The notes under the pieces are model-generated. The model did not search any database. It saw only the letters and a program-made list of their open reading frames with translations, and was not told the DNA's origin. The position numbers and the translations under genes are program-made. Of a DNA stretch of 55,215 bases, positions 25,792 through 33,349 are shown piece after piece (the stretch's first letter is position 1; each line of letters starts with the position of its first letter). The stretch comes from an uncultured Erysipelotrichaceae bacterium (lineage in GTDB: Bacteria > Bacillota_I > Bacilli_A > RF39 > UBA660). The stretch is from NCBI GenBank assembly GCA_902798815.1, contig CADBYH010000007.1, forward strand, positions 1 to 55,215. The letters run 5' to 3'.

Positions 25792-26052
25792 ATGCCAAGA
25801 ACTAAAAAGAGAAATTCTTCAATGAAAGTTAAGGCACCAGGTGCAAAGAAAAGTGTTGAATCAATGAAATATGAAATCGCCAATGAATTTGGTGTTAATT
25901 TAGGTGCTGCTGCTTCTAGTCGTGATAATGGTCTTGTTGGTGGCGAAATGACTAAAAGACTTGTTGAACGAGGAAAAAAAGGTAATACAACTAGTAAAGG
26001 TTCAAGTAGTAAATCTAGAAGCAGAAAAAAACAAAAAGCAAGTAGTAAGTAA
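25792..26052 (+). CDS. Alpha/beta-type small acid-soluble spore protein with a basic tail
   Basis: 86 aa; ordinary SASPs are 60-70. The core carries both signatures: KYEIANEFGVNLGA, with the EIA site cut by germination protease GPR in the family, and DNGLVGGEMTKRLV. These proteins coat and protect spore DNA. Two features are unusual: a basic N-terminal lead (MPRTKKRNSS) and a Ser/Lys/Arg-rich tail of about 25 residues after the core. The GTG at 25783 lies inside GGAGGTG; the ATG at 25792 is the proper start. A sigma-G-like promoter is upstream and a strong terminator downstream, so it is monocistronic. Confidence 0.9.
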   Translation: MPRTKKRNSSMKVKAPGAKKSVESMKYEIANEFGVNLGAAASSRDNGLVGGEMTKRLVERGKKGNTTSKGSSSKSRSRKKQKASSK

Positions 26053-26054
26053 TT

Positions 26055-26082
26055 AAAGGATAGATTTAAAATCTATCCTTTT
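26055..26082 (+). terminator. Terminator after the SASP gene
   Basis: 11-bp stem (26055-26065 with 26071-26081), 5-nt loop, short T-run. Confidence 0.85.
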
Positions 26083-26085
26083 ATA

Positions 26086-26114
26086 TTGACTTTTTTATCT
26101 TTCTTTGATACTTT
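26086..26114 (+). promoter_or_regulatory. Probable sigma-A promoter of the first acetate kinase gene
   Basis: TTGACT (26086-26091), 17-nt spacer, TACTTT (26109-26114), 28 nt before the coding start. Confidence 0.55.
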
Positions 26115-26141
26115 AAGTTTGTTACGAAAAGGAGATAATAT

Positions 26142-27338
26142 ATGAAGTTTTTATGTGTAAATGCAGGTAGTAGTTCTTTAAAATTTCAATTATTTGAGAT
26201 GCCTGAGGAAAAAGTTATTATTAGTGGATATATAGAAAAAATAGGATTGGAAGATAGTTTCTGGACTACAAAAGTAAATGGAGAAAAAATTAAAGGAGCA
26301 AAGTATTTAAAAGATCATAATGCTGCTGTTGATGTTTTATTAAATGAATTAGTTGAGCATAAAGCAGTTGAAAGTTTAGATGAAATAAAAGGTGTAGGAC
26401 ATAGAGTATTACATGGTGGAGAAAAATATAGTGATTCAGTTTTAATTGATGATGAAGTTATTCAAAGTATAAAAGACTTAACTAAATTAGGCCCTCTTCA
26501 TCATCCAGGTAATTTAGCTGGAATTGAAGCATTGAAAAAAGTATTACCAGATGTTCCTATGGTTGCGGTATATGATACTGCTTTCCATCAAACTATGCCT
26601 CGTGAGAATTATATGTATCCTGTTCCATATGAATGGTATTTAAAATATGGTGTTAGAAAATATGGTTTTCATGGTACTAGTCATAAATATATTACTACTG
26701 TTATGCAGAAAAAGTTAAAGAAGGAAAAAGTTAATTTAATTATTTGTCATATTGGTAGTGGAGCAAGTATTAGTGCTATTAAGGATGGAAAATGTTATGA
26801 TACTACAATGGGTATTACACCACTTGATGGATTAATGATGGGTACTCGTTGTGGAGCAATAGATCCATCAATTCTTGAATATGTTTGTAAAGAATCTGGT
26901 ATGAGTATTGGTGATGTTACAAACGAGTTAAATAAGAAAAGTGGTCTTCTTGGAGTATCTGGATTTAGTGATTCTAGAGATGTTGAAGAAGCAGCTGCTA
27001 AAGGTGATGATAGAGCACAACTTGCACTTACTATGTACAATGATAGAGTTGCTAAATATATAGCTGATTATTATATTGAATTAAATGGTAAAGTTGATGC
27101 TATTGTATTTACTGCAGGTGTAGGAGAAAATGGTATAGAAGCCCGTGAGGATATAATTAATAGATTATCTCCATTAGGAATAGAAATTGATAAAAAGACA
27201 AATGGGGAAATTGCAGGATTCAAGGATAAACATGAAGGTGTAATTAGTTCTAAGAAATCAACTGTTCCTTTATGGGTTGTTCCTACAAATGAGGAATTAA
27301 TGATTATTAAAGATACATATGAAATAGTTATGAAATAA
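26142..27338 (+). CDS. ackA: Acetate kinase (first copy)
   Basis: 398 aa, standard length. It interconverts acetate + ATP and acetyl phosphate + ADP, usually the ATP-yielding step of acetate fermentation. Landmarks are NAGSSSLKF at the start, GHRVLHGG, YDTAFHQTM, KYGFHGTSHKYI, MGTRCGAIDPS, FTAGVGENG and VPTNEELMI; all expected active-site residues are present. AAAGGAG precedes the ATG. Its own promoter and terminator separate it from the PrsW gene. A second acetate kinase lies about 1 kb downstream; no pta gene is in the window. Confidence 0.97.
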   Translation: MKFLCVNAGSSSLKFQLFEMPEEKVIISGYIEKIGLEDSFWTTKVNGEKIKGAKYLKDHNAAVDVLLNELVEHKAVESLDEIKGVGHRVLHGGEKYSDSVLIDDEVIQSIKDLTKLGPLHHPGNLAGIEALKKVLPDVPMVAVYDTAFHQTMPRENYMYPVPYEWYLKYGVRKYGFHGTSHKYITTVMQKKLKKEKVNLIICHIGSGASISAIKDGKCYDTTMGITPLDGLMMGTRCGAIDPSILEYVCKESGMSIGDVTNELNKKSGLLGVSGFSDSRDVEEAAAKGDDRAQLALTMYNDRVAKYIADYYIELNGKVDAIVFTAGVGENGIEAREDIINRLSPLGIEIDKKTNGEIAGFKDKHEGVISSKKSTVPLWVVPTNEELMIIKDTYEIVMK

Positions 27339-27357
27339 GAAAGACTCAGGTCTTTTT
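27338..27357 (+). terminator. Terminator after the first acetate kinase gene
   Basis: 6-bp core stem (27340-27345 with 27350-27355) extended by weak pairs, 4-nt loop, U-run of six. Confidence 0.7.
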
Positions 27358-27418
27358 TATTTGACTTTTTATTTGTTTTATATTTAAATATATAGTATAG
27401 AGAAGGTTGGTGTTTTGT

Positions 27419-28276
27419 GTGATTGAAGTATTAATTATAATGGCGATTACTCCAGTAATAATGTTGTGTTCTTATATTTATAGGAAGGATGCCAATAAAG
27501 AACCAATGTCGTTACTTATGAAGATATTTTTCTTAGGTTTTATAATGAGTATTCCGGTAATAATTGTTGAGTGGATGTTGGGATCTTTTTTTGAAATTGA
27601 TGGAGTTACTAATTTTATTCAATTATTTATAAGTATTTTTATTTCTGTTGCTCTGATTGAAGAAGGAGCAAAGTGGCTTGTTGTTAAGTTTGTTGGATAT
27701 AATAATAAAGAGTTTGATGAGATATATGATATTATTGTTTATTCTGCCTTTTCATCTTTAGGTTTTGCTTGTATAGAAAATATTTTATATGTGTTATCAA
27801 GAGGTGGAGGGGTTGCTTTTGGAAGAGCTATTTTATCTGTTCCTGGACATATGTGTTTTGGAATAATAATGGGCTATTTCTTTTCTAAAGCTAAACTTAA
27901 TAGTTTAAATAATAGTAAGGATTCTTTCGATAAAAATATGTTTTTAAGTATTATTGCTCCTACTACTGTTCATACAATATATGATGCTTTGTTATTTTAT
28001 ACAGGTAATATAAGTGGGAATATTGCTTTAATAACTTTTGGTTTGTTTATAGTATTTGATATTATTATGGTTATTGTTAGTTTAAGAATTGTTAAGACTA
28101 TTTCTAGTATGCAGACACATATTAGTAATAATATAAGTAGTGGAGTTATAACGAATACAAATGGTCAAATTGTTGTTCAAAATACTAATAAAGCAGAAAT
28201 AAATTTCTGCCCTGTATGTGGAAGAAATGTTAGAGGTTCAAATTTCTGTGGAGGATGTGGTTATAAGATAAAGTAG
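27419..28276 (+). CDS. PrsW family intramembrane metalloprotease with C-terminal zinc ribbon
   Basis: About 285 aa. It has six to eight membrane helices and the PrsW motifs IEEGAKW (EExxK type), ACIENILY (ExxxN type), SVPGHMCFG and APTTVHTIYDALL, which supply the metal ligands. After the last helix, a Ser/Asn-rich linker leads to a zinc ribbon, FCPVCGRNVRG and FCGGCGYKIK. PrsW of B. subtilis starts release of an ECF sigma factor by cutting its anti-sigma factor; the target here is unknown. Start choice is uncertain: GTG 27419 is used, GTG 27410 or TTG 27407 are possible. It sits between two acetate kinases. Confidence 0.85.
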   Translation: MIEVLIIMAITPVIMLCSYIYRKDANKEPMSLLMKIFFLGFIMSIPVIIVEWMLGSFFEIDGVTNFIQLFISIFISVALIEEGAKWLVVKFVGYNNKEFDEIYDIIVYSAFSSLGFACIENILYVLSRGGGVAFGRAILSVPGHMCFGIIMGYFFSKAKLNSLNNSKDSFDKNMFLSIIAPTTVHTIYDALLFYTGNISGNIALITFGLFIVFDIIMVIVSLRIVKTISSMQTHISNNISSGVITNTNGQIVVQNTNKAEINFCPVCGRNVRGSNFCGGCGYKIK

Positions 28277-28290
28277 GATGACTACTTTTT
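28270..28290 (+). terminator. Terminator after the PrsW gene
   Basis: 7-bp stem (28270-28276 with 28282-28288), 5-nt loop, T-run; overlaps the stop codon. Confidence 0.7.
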
Positions 28291-28293
28291 CTT

Positions 28294-28322
28294 TTGTAAT
28301 GATTAGTTAAATATAGTATAAT
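28294..28322 (+). promoter_or_regulatory. Sigma-A promoter of the second acetate kinase gene
   Basis: TTGTAA (28294-28299), 17-nt spacer, TATAAT (28317-28322), about 30 nt before the coding start. Confidence 0.7.
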
Positions 28323-28352
28323 ATTAGTATATTTTAAGAAGTGAGGGATTTT

Positions 28353-29537
28353 ATGAAAATAATATCTATTAATGCGGGTAGTAGTTCACTTAAATTTTGT
28401 TTATTTGATATGAAAAATGAAAGTGTTATTGCATCTGGTAATTTTGAAAGAATAGGTATTGACGAAAGTTTCTATTCAATAAAGTATAATGGAGAAAAAA
28501 TAACTGAAAAAATTGAATTAAATAATCATACAGATGCGGTTAAAATATTATTAGATAAATTAATTGCTCTTGAGATTATAAAATCATTAGATGAGATAGA
28601 TGGTGTAGGACATAGAATAGTTCATGGAGGAAGTCTATATTCTGAATCTGTTCTTATTACTGATAAAGTTGTTGAAGATATTAATGAATGTAAGGAATTT
28701 GCTCCTTTACATAATCCTGCACATATATTAGGAATTAATGCGTTTAGAGAAGTATTACCTGATACTCCAATGACTGTTGTGTTTGATACAGCATTTCATC
28801 AGAGTATGGATGAAGTAAGTTATTTATATCCTGTTCCATATTCTTGGTTTACTGATTATAAAATAAGAAAATATGGTGCACATGGTACTAGTCATAAGTA
28901 TATAACTGAAAAGGTAAGAGAATTGCTTGGTAAGGATGACTTTAAATTAATAAGTTGTCATATTGGAAATGGTGGGAGTATTTGTGCAATTAAAGATATG
29001 AAGTGTATTGATACTAGCATGGGATTTACTCCTTTAGCAGGAATTATGATGGGAACTCGTTCAGGTGATATAGATCCATCAATTATTCCATATATAATGG
29101 AAAAAGAGGGGAAGAATGCTTTAGAAATTATTGAAGATTTAAATAAAAAAAGTGGTCTTTTAGGTTTAAGTGAATATAGTAGTGATATGAGAGACATTGT
29201 AGAAAAATGTGATGAAGGAATGGAAAAAGCTATTCTTGCGAAAAATAAATATGTTAGAAGAGTAGTTGATTATATTGCACAATATTATGTTTTATTAGGC
29301 GGAGCTGATATTATTGTATTTACTGCAGGAGTAGGAGAGAACAATATCCCTATAAGAAGAGAAATATGTGAGAAATTATCTTGTTTAGGTATCAGTATTG
29401 ATCTTGATAAAAATAATGTTCGCGGTGAAATGACAAAAATAAGTAGTAGTGATAGTAAAGTCGATGTCTACGTTATTCCCACAGATGAGGAATTAATGAT
29501 TGCTAGAGAAACATTAAATTTAATAAAGAATAGATAG
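28353..29537 (+). CDS. ackA: Acetate kinase (second copy)
   Basis: 394 aa and collinear with the first copy. All landmarks are present: NAGSSSLKF, GHRIVHGG, FDTAFHQSM, KYGAHGTSHKYI, MGTRSGDIDPS, FTAGVGENN and IPTDEELMI. It differs at several positions near the active site (AH for FH before GTSHKY, RSGD for RCGA), so the two may differ in kinetics or preferred acyl chain. The GTG at 28341 overlaps GTGAGGGA; the ATG at 28353 is the likely start. nrnA begins 10 nt after its stop, so this copy probably heads an operon with nrnA and engB. Confidence 0.96.
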   Translation: MKIISINAGSSSLKFCLFDMKNESVIASGNFERIGIDESFYSIKYNGEKITEKIELNNHTDAVKILLDKLIALEIIKSLDEIDGVGHRIVHGGSLYSESVLITDKVVEDINECKEFAPLHNPAHILGINAFREVLPDTPMTVVFDTAFHQSMDEVSYLYPVPYSWFTDYKIRKYGAHGTSHKYITEKVRELLGKDDFKLISCHIGNGGSICAIKDMKCIDTSMGFTPLAGIMMGTRSGDIDPSIIPYIMEKEGKNALEIIEDLNKKSGLLGLSEYSSDMRDIVEKCDEGMEKAILAKNKYVRRVVDYIAQYYVLLGGADIIVFTAGVGENNIPIRREICEKLSCLGISIDLDKNNVRGEMTKISSSDSKVDVYVIPTDEELMIARETLNLIKNR

Positions 29538-29547
29538 GAAATGTATA

Positions 29548-30492
29548 ATGTATAATGAAGTAGTTAATAAAATAAAGAGTTTTGATACAATTGTTATAGC
29601 AAGACATATTGGAGTTGATCCAGATGCTTTATGCAGTCAGTTAGCATTAAGAGATTCAATTAAATTAACGTATCCGGATAAGAAAGTTGTTGCTATAGGA
29701 ACTGGTAGTAGTAAGTTTACTCATTTTGGAAAATTAGATAAATTAGAAAAATTTAGTAATGCTTTAATAATTGTACTTGATACACCTGACAAAAGAAGGG
29801 TAGATAGTCTTGATTTTTCAATAGGAGATTATTCTATAAAAATAGATCATCATCCTTTTGTTGAGAAATTTTGTGATTTAGAAATAATTGAAGATGATAA
29901 GTCTTCTGCATGTGAAATTATTATGAATATTATTTTTGATACAGAACTTAAATGTAATGATAAGATTGCTGAATTATTATATATTGGTATTGTATCTGAT
30001 TCTAATAGATTTTTATTTAATAGTTGTAATGGTAATACTTTTGCAAGTGTTTCAAAATTATTGAATAATTATGATATTGATATTTTTAAGGCATATGAAA
30101 AATTATATCTTAGACCTTTGAGTGAAGTAAGATTAGAAGGATATATTTCTCTTAATATGAAGGTTACTGAAAATGGATTAGGATATGTTATAATAACTGA
30201 TGATGTCATTAATGAATTTGGTGTTGATAGTGCATCTGCTGGTAATATGATTAATAATTTTAATTTTATAAAAGAATTACTAGTATGGGTTACTATAACC
30301 GAAGATAAGAAAAATAATCAGTATAGAATTTCTATTAGGTCTCGTGGTCCAGAAATCAATAAAGTTGCTGAGAGGCATAATGGTGGAGGACATAAGATGG
30401 CATCTGGAGTAAAAGTTCCTGATTTAGATTCTGCTTTAAAGGTGATTGAGGATTTAGATTTAGAATTAATAAAATATAATAGTATAATATAA
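29548..30492 (+). CDS. nrnA: DHH-family phosphoesterase, NrnA-type (oligoribonuclease/pAp phosphatase)
   Basis: 314 aa, NrnA length. The DHH domain shows IGVDPDAL, LDTPDKRRV and IDHHPFVEKF, supplying Mn ligands; the DHHA1 domain ends in HNGGGHKMASG. NrnA degrades nanoRNA left by larger RNases and dephosphorylates pAp. The ATG at 29548 follows AGGAA by 7 nt; an earlier ATG at 29541 runs into a stop at once. It lies 10 nt after ackA and 15 nt before engB, a likely operon. Confidence 0.88.
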   Translation: MYNEVVNKIKSFDTIVIARHIGVDPDALCSQLALRDSIKLTYPDKKVVAIGTGSSKFTHFGKLDKLEKFSNALIIVLDTPDKRRVDSLDFSIGDYSIKIDHHPFVEKFCDLEIIEDDKSSACEIIMNIIFDTELKCNDKIAELLYIGIVSDSNRFLFNSCNGNTFASVSKLLNNYDIDIFKAYEKLYLRPLSEVRLEGYISLNMKVTENGLGYVIITDDVINEFGVDSASAGNMINNFNFIKELLVWVTITEDKKNNQYRISIRSRGPEINKVAERHNGGGHKMASGVKVPDLDSALKVIEDLDLELIKYNSII

Positions 30493-30507
30493 ATAGAGGT
30501 GGTTGTT

Positions 30508-31092
30508 ATGGTAATTAAGGAGGCAAATCTTGATATAGTTGCAACAAGAAGAAGTCAATATCCTGATGATGGAAAACCAGAATTTTTATTGGTAGGAAGA
30601 AGTAATGTTGGAAAGAGTAGTTTTATAAATTCAATTCTTTCACGTAACAATTTAGCGTATACTTCATCAAATCCTGGTAAAACTCAAACACTTAATTTTT
30701 ATGGTGTTAATAATAGTTTTTATTTAATAGATGTTCCTGGATATGGATACGCTAATGTTGATAAGAAAACTCAAGCAAAGTTTGGAATGATGATTGAAGA
30801 ATATCTTGAAAAAAGAGATCAATTAAAAAGAGTTTTTTTATTAGTTGATTTTAGACATACACCTACTGAGGATGATTTATTAATGTATAATTTTTTGAAA
30901 TACTATAATATTCCTGTAACTGTTGTTGCTACTAAAGCTGATAAAGTTGGTGGAAGTAAAAAAGAAAAGTGTTTAAGAGATACACTTAAAACTTTTGATT
31001 TAGTAGTGGGTGATGACCTAGTAGTATTTTCAAGTGTAACAAGATTAGGCGTAAAAGAAGTACTTAAGAAGATAGAAGATTTGACTAAATAA
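30508..31092 (+). CDS. engB: Ribosome biogenesis GTPase EngB/YsxC
   Basis: 194 aa, family length. G1 is GRSNVGKSSFIN (residues 30-37 for the P-loop), followed by NPGKTQTLNFY, DVPGYGYA (G3 with the family's YGYA) and TKADK (G4). It helps late 50S subunit assembly and is usually essential in Bacilli. The GTG at 30499 is part of the AGAGGTGG site; the ATG at 30508 is the start. A membrane protein gene follows 9 nt later. Confidence 0.97.
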   Translation: MVIKEANLDIVATRRSQYPDDGKPEFLLVGRSNVGKSSFINSILSRNNLAYTSSNPGKTQTLNFYGVNNSFYLIDVPGYGYANVDKKTQAKFGMMIEEYLEKRDQLKRVFLLVDFRHTPTEDDLLMYNFLKYYNIPVTVVATKADKVGGSKKEKCLRDTLKTFDLVVGDDLVVFSSVTRLGVKEVLKKIEDLTK

Positions 31093-31101
31093 GGTGATTT
31101 T

Positions 31102-31803
31102 ATGACTAAAAGAAGAAAATTTTTCTTTATATTTTGTTTCATAATAATAGATGCAATATTAGTAGTTGGTTTTCTTGTTATTAGAGATGCAACATCTTTA
31201 AGTAAGTTAGATAATGAGATGAGTATTATATATAAAAAAGATATAACAAAGGATAGATATAATACAAAACTTAAATCAAATGATGGTTATGCGGTTGTTG
31301 AGAAGACTATTAAAGAGTATTTAGATTATTATGCTGTTAATATTCAGAAATTATCTCAGATGCTTGATGATCCAAAATTGTCAGAAATGTTATCATATGA
31401 TAATTATGGTAAAGATGGTCCTAATTTTAATGAATCAATAAAGTATTTAGAAGAAAATAAGGAGTCTTTTAATAAAATTGTTGATGAATTATTAGAAAAT
31501 ATGAATGAAGATAATATTAATAAAAGAATTCTTGATAAAAATGATGATAGTTATTATATATCTTTATACAAAGATATAATGTTTTCTGATGAAATGAGTG
31601 ATGAGTTAGATAATATAAATGATTTACTTAATAATGTTAAGACAGATGCTAATGATATTTATGATACATGTATTACTGTTTTGAATTATTTAAAAGTATA
31701 TCAAGGTGAATGGACATTAGAAGACGGAGAAATAAAGTTTAAAACTCAAGATATGTATGATTATTATACAGGATTAGTTAATAAAGTAAAAAAAGATGAG
31801 TAA
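31102..31803 (+). CDS. Membrane-anchored protein of unknown function
   Basis: 233 aa. A basic start and one signal anchor (about residues 6-27) are followed by an acidic, Asp/Asn-rich, largely helical outer region with no motif I recognise. AAGGTGAT precedes the ATG. It is the last gene of the ackA-nrnA-engB run and ends at a bidirectional terminator facing spoIVA. No function can be assigned. Confidence 0.65.
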   Translation: MTKRRKFFFIFCFIIIDAILVVGFLVIRDATSLSKLDNEMSIIYKKDITKDRYNTKLKSNDGYAVVEKTIKEYLDYYAVNIQKLSQMLDDPKLSEMLSYDNYGKDGPNFNESIKYLEENKESFNKIVDELLENMNEDNINKRILDKNDDSYYISLYKDIMFSDEMSDELDNINDLLNNVKTDANDIYDTCITVLNYLKVYQGEWTLEDGEIKFKTQDMYDYYTGLVNKVKKDE

Positions 31804-31815
31804 TCATCTTTTTTA
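31790..31815. terminator. Bidirectional terminator between the engB unit and spoIVA
   Basis: 10-bp stem (31790-31799 with 31804-31813), 4-nt loop, A-run and T-run on the two sides; it contains both stop codons. Confidence 0.82.
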
Positions 31816-33285
31816 TATTACGATAGTTATTAAGTTGTTTGATCCTTTATTAATTACTTTTGTTAGTGTATTTTGAAGTTTAAATCTTATATTGTCTGGC
31901 ATTAAATTTATTTTTGATTGGATTCCTTCTTGTACTATTGAATCTAAACTTCTTCCAAATATTTCGCTTTTCCATATATCTGTTGGTTTTTCTTTGTTTT
32001 TAGTAATATAGTCTATTAGTTCTTTGCTTTGTAATTCACTTCCTATTATTGGTTCGAATGTTGACTCTACATTTACTTTAATTAAATGAATAGAAGGTGC
32101 TATTGCCCTTAATTTTATACCATATCTTGTTCCTTGTTTAATTATTTCTGGATTATCAAGTTTCATATCTTCTATAGAAGGTGTAGCAATTCCATATCCT
32201 GTTTGTTTTACCATATTTAGAGCATATTTAATATTATCATATTCTTTTTTAGCAACATTATATTCTTGTAATAATGCTAATAAATCTGCTTTAGTATTTA
32301 TTTCTCTATTTATTAATTCATTTATTGTTTCACTATATAATTCATTAGGTGCAGAGAGATTAATGGTGATTATTCCTGTAGATGTATCTATTTCAGATAA
32401 ATAACAATTTTCTATGTAATCTGATTCTAGAAAATGTTTGGTTATTTGTTCAACATCTCTTATTTTGTCTATTTCAATGACACTTTCTTTTATGGTTTTT
32501 ATATATTCTTTTTTAATTCTATTATCTGGATTTAAAATAGCTATCCACTCTGGCATATTTACTTTTACTTCTAAGACAGGAAATTCATATAATGCTTCTC
32601 TTAGAATATTATACATATCTTTTTCAGTCATTGATTCTATACTTATTGGAAGAACTGGCACATTATGTTTTTCAGCTATTTCATTTCTTATTTTTTCGGT
32701 ATCTGGATGATTGGGATGAGTTGAATTTAAAATAACTATAAATGGTTTTCCTAGTTCTTTTAGTTCTTCTATTACTCTGTTTTCTGCTTCAATATAATCA
32801 TTTCTTTCAAATTCTCCAATAGATGAATCAGTTGTGATTACAATTCCTATTGTTGAATGTTCTTTGATTACTTTTTCTGTTCCTATTTCTGCTGCCTCTG
32901 TAAATGGTATTTCTTCTGTGTACCATGGTGTTTTTATTAACCTTGGTCCATTTTCATCTGTTGCGCCAATGGCATTATTAATCATATATCCAACACAGTC
33001 TATTAGTTTGATATTGCATTCAACATCATCTATTTTTATTTTTGCTGTATTGTTTGGAACAAATTTTGGTTCTGTTGTCATAATAGTTTTTCCAGCAGCA
33101 CTTTGTGGAATTTCATCTAATGTTCTTTTTTTCTCGTATTCGTCTTCAATATTGGGGATAACTAATGTCTCAACCATTCTTTTTATGAAGGTTGATTTAC
33201 CTGTTCTTACTGCACCAACAACGCCTAGATAGATATCTCCATTACTTCTTTTAGCAATGTTTTTAATTATCTCTTTTTTTTCCAT
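31813..33285 (-). CDS. spoIVA: Stage IV sporulation protein A (spore coat morphogenetic ATPase)
   Basis: 490 aa, nearly the B. subtilis length of 492. SpoIVA polymerises on the outer forespore membrane by ATP hydrolysis and forms the basement layer of the coat. The TRAFAC-type ATPase domain shows GAVRTGKST (24-32) and the DxxG-type IDCVGY, preceded by PQSAAGKTIMTTEPKFVP, all hallmark SpoIVA sequence. The middle and C-terminal polymerisation regions are full length, with no frameshift. The ATG at 33285 follows AAGGAG; open frame upstream to 33339 crosses a terminator and is not used. A repeat protein and spoVIF lie upstream on the same strand. Confidence 0.97.
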   Translation of the reverse strand: MEKKEIIKNIAKRSNGDIYLGVVGAVRTGKSTFIKRMVETLVIPNIEDEYEKKRTLDEIPQSAAGKTIMTTEPKFVPNNTAKIKIDDVECNIKLIDCVGYMINNAIGATDENGPRLIKTPWYTEEIPFTEAAEIGTEKVIKEHSTIGIVITTDSSIGEFERNDYIEAENRVIEELKELGKPFIVILNSTHPNHPDTEKIRNEIAEKHNVPVLPISIESMTEKDMYNILREALYEFPVLEVKVNMPEWIAILNPDNRIKKEYIKTIKESVIEIDKIRDVEQITKHFLESDYIENCYLSEIDTSTGIITINLSAPNELYSETINELINREINTKADLLALLQEYNVAKKEYDNIKYALNMVKQTGYGIATPSIEDMKLDNPEIIKQGTRYGIKLRAIAPSIHLIKVNVESTFEPIIGSELQSKELIDYITKNKEKPTDIWKSEIFGRSLDSIVQEGIQSKINLMPDNIRFKLQNTLTKVINKGSNNLITIVI

Positions 33286-33324
33286 AATATATCTCCTTAT
33301 TACAATTAAATATATGTTTATTAT

Positions 33325-33349
33325 AAAAAAAAAGAACAATTTGTTCTTT
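33325..33349 (-). terminator. Terminator between the repeat-protein gene and spoIVA
   Basis: On the minus strand a 7-bp stem (33343-33349 with 33331-33337) with a 5-nt loop leads into eight or more U residues. It implies that spoIVA is read mainly from its own start point. Confidence 0.75.

Noticed and set aside
32438-33232. Plus-strand frames opposite spoIVA
   Set aside because: SpoIVA is full length on the minus strand; the antisense frames have hydrophobic, motif-free translations.
33309-33316. CATATATT before spoIVA as a sigma-E -10 element
   Set aside because: It resembles CATACAnT, but no matching -35 is present at the right distance and such strings are frequent in this A/T-rich DNA.
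33286-33339. Upstream extension of spoIVA adding a Phe/Ile-rich leader
   Set aside because: AAGGAG sits just before the ATG at 33285, the resulting length matches SpoIVA, and the extension crosses a terminator.
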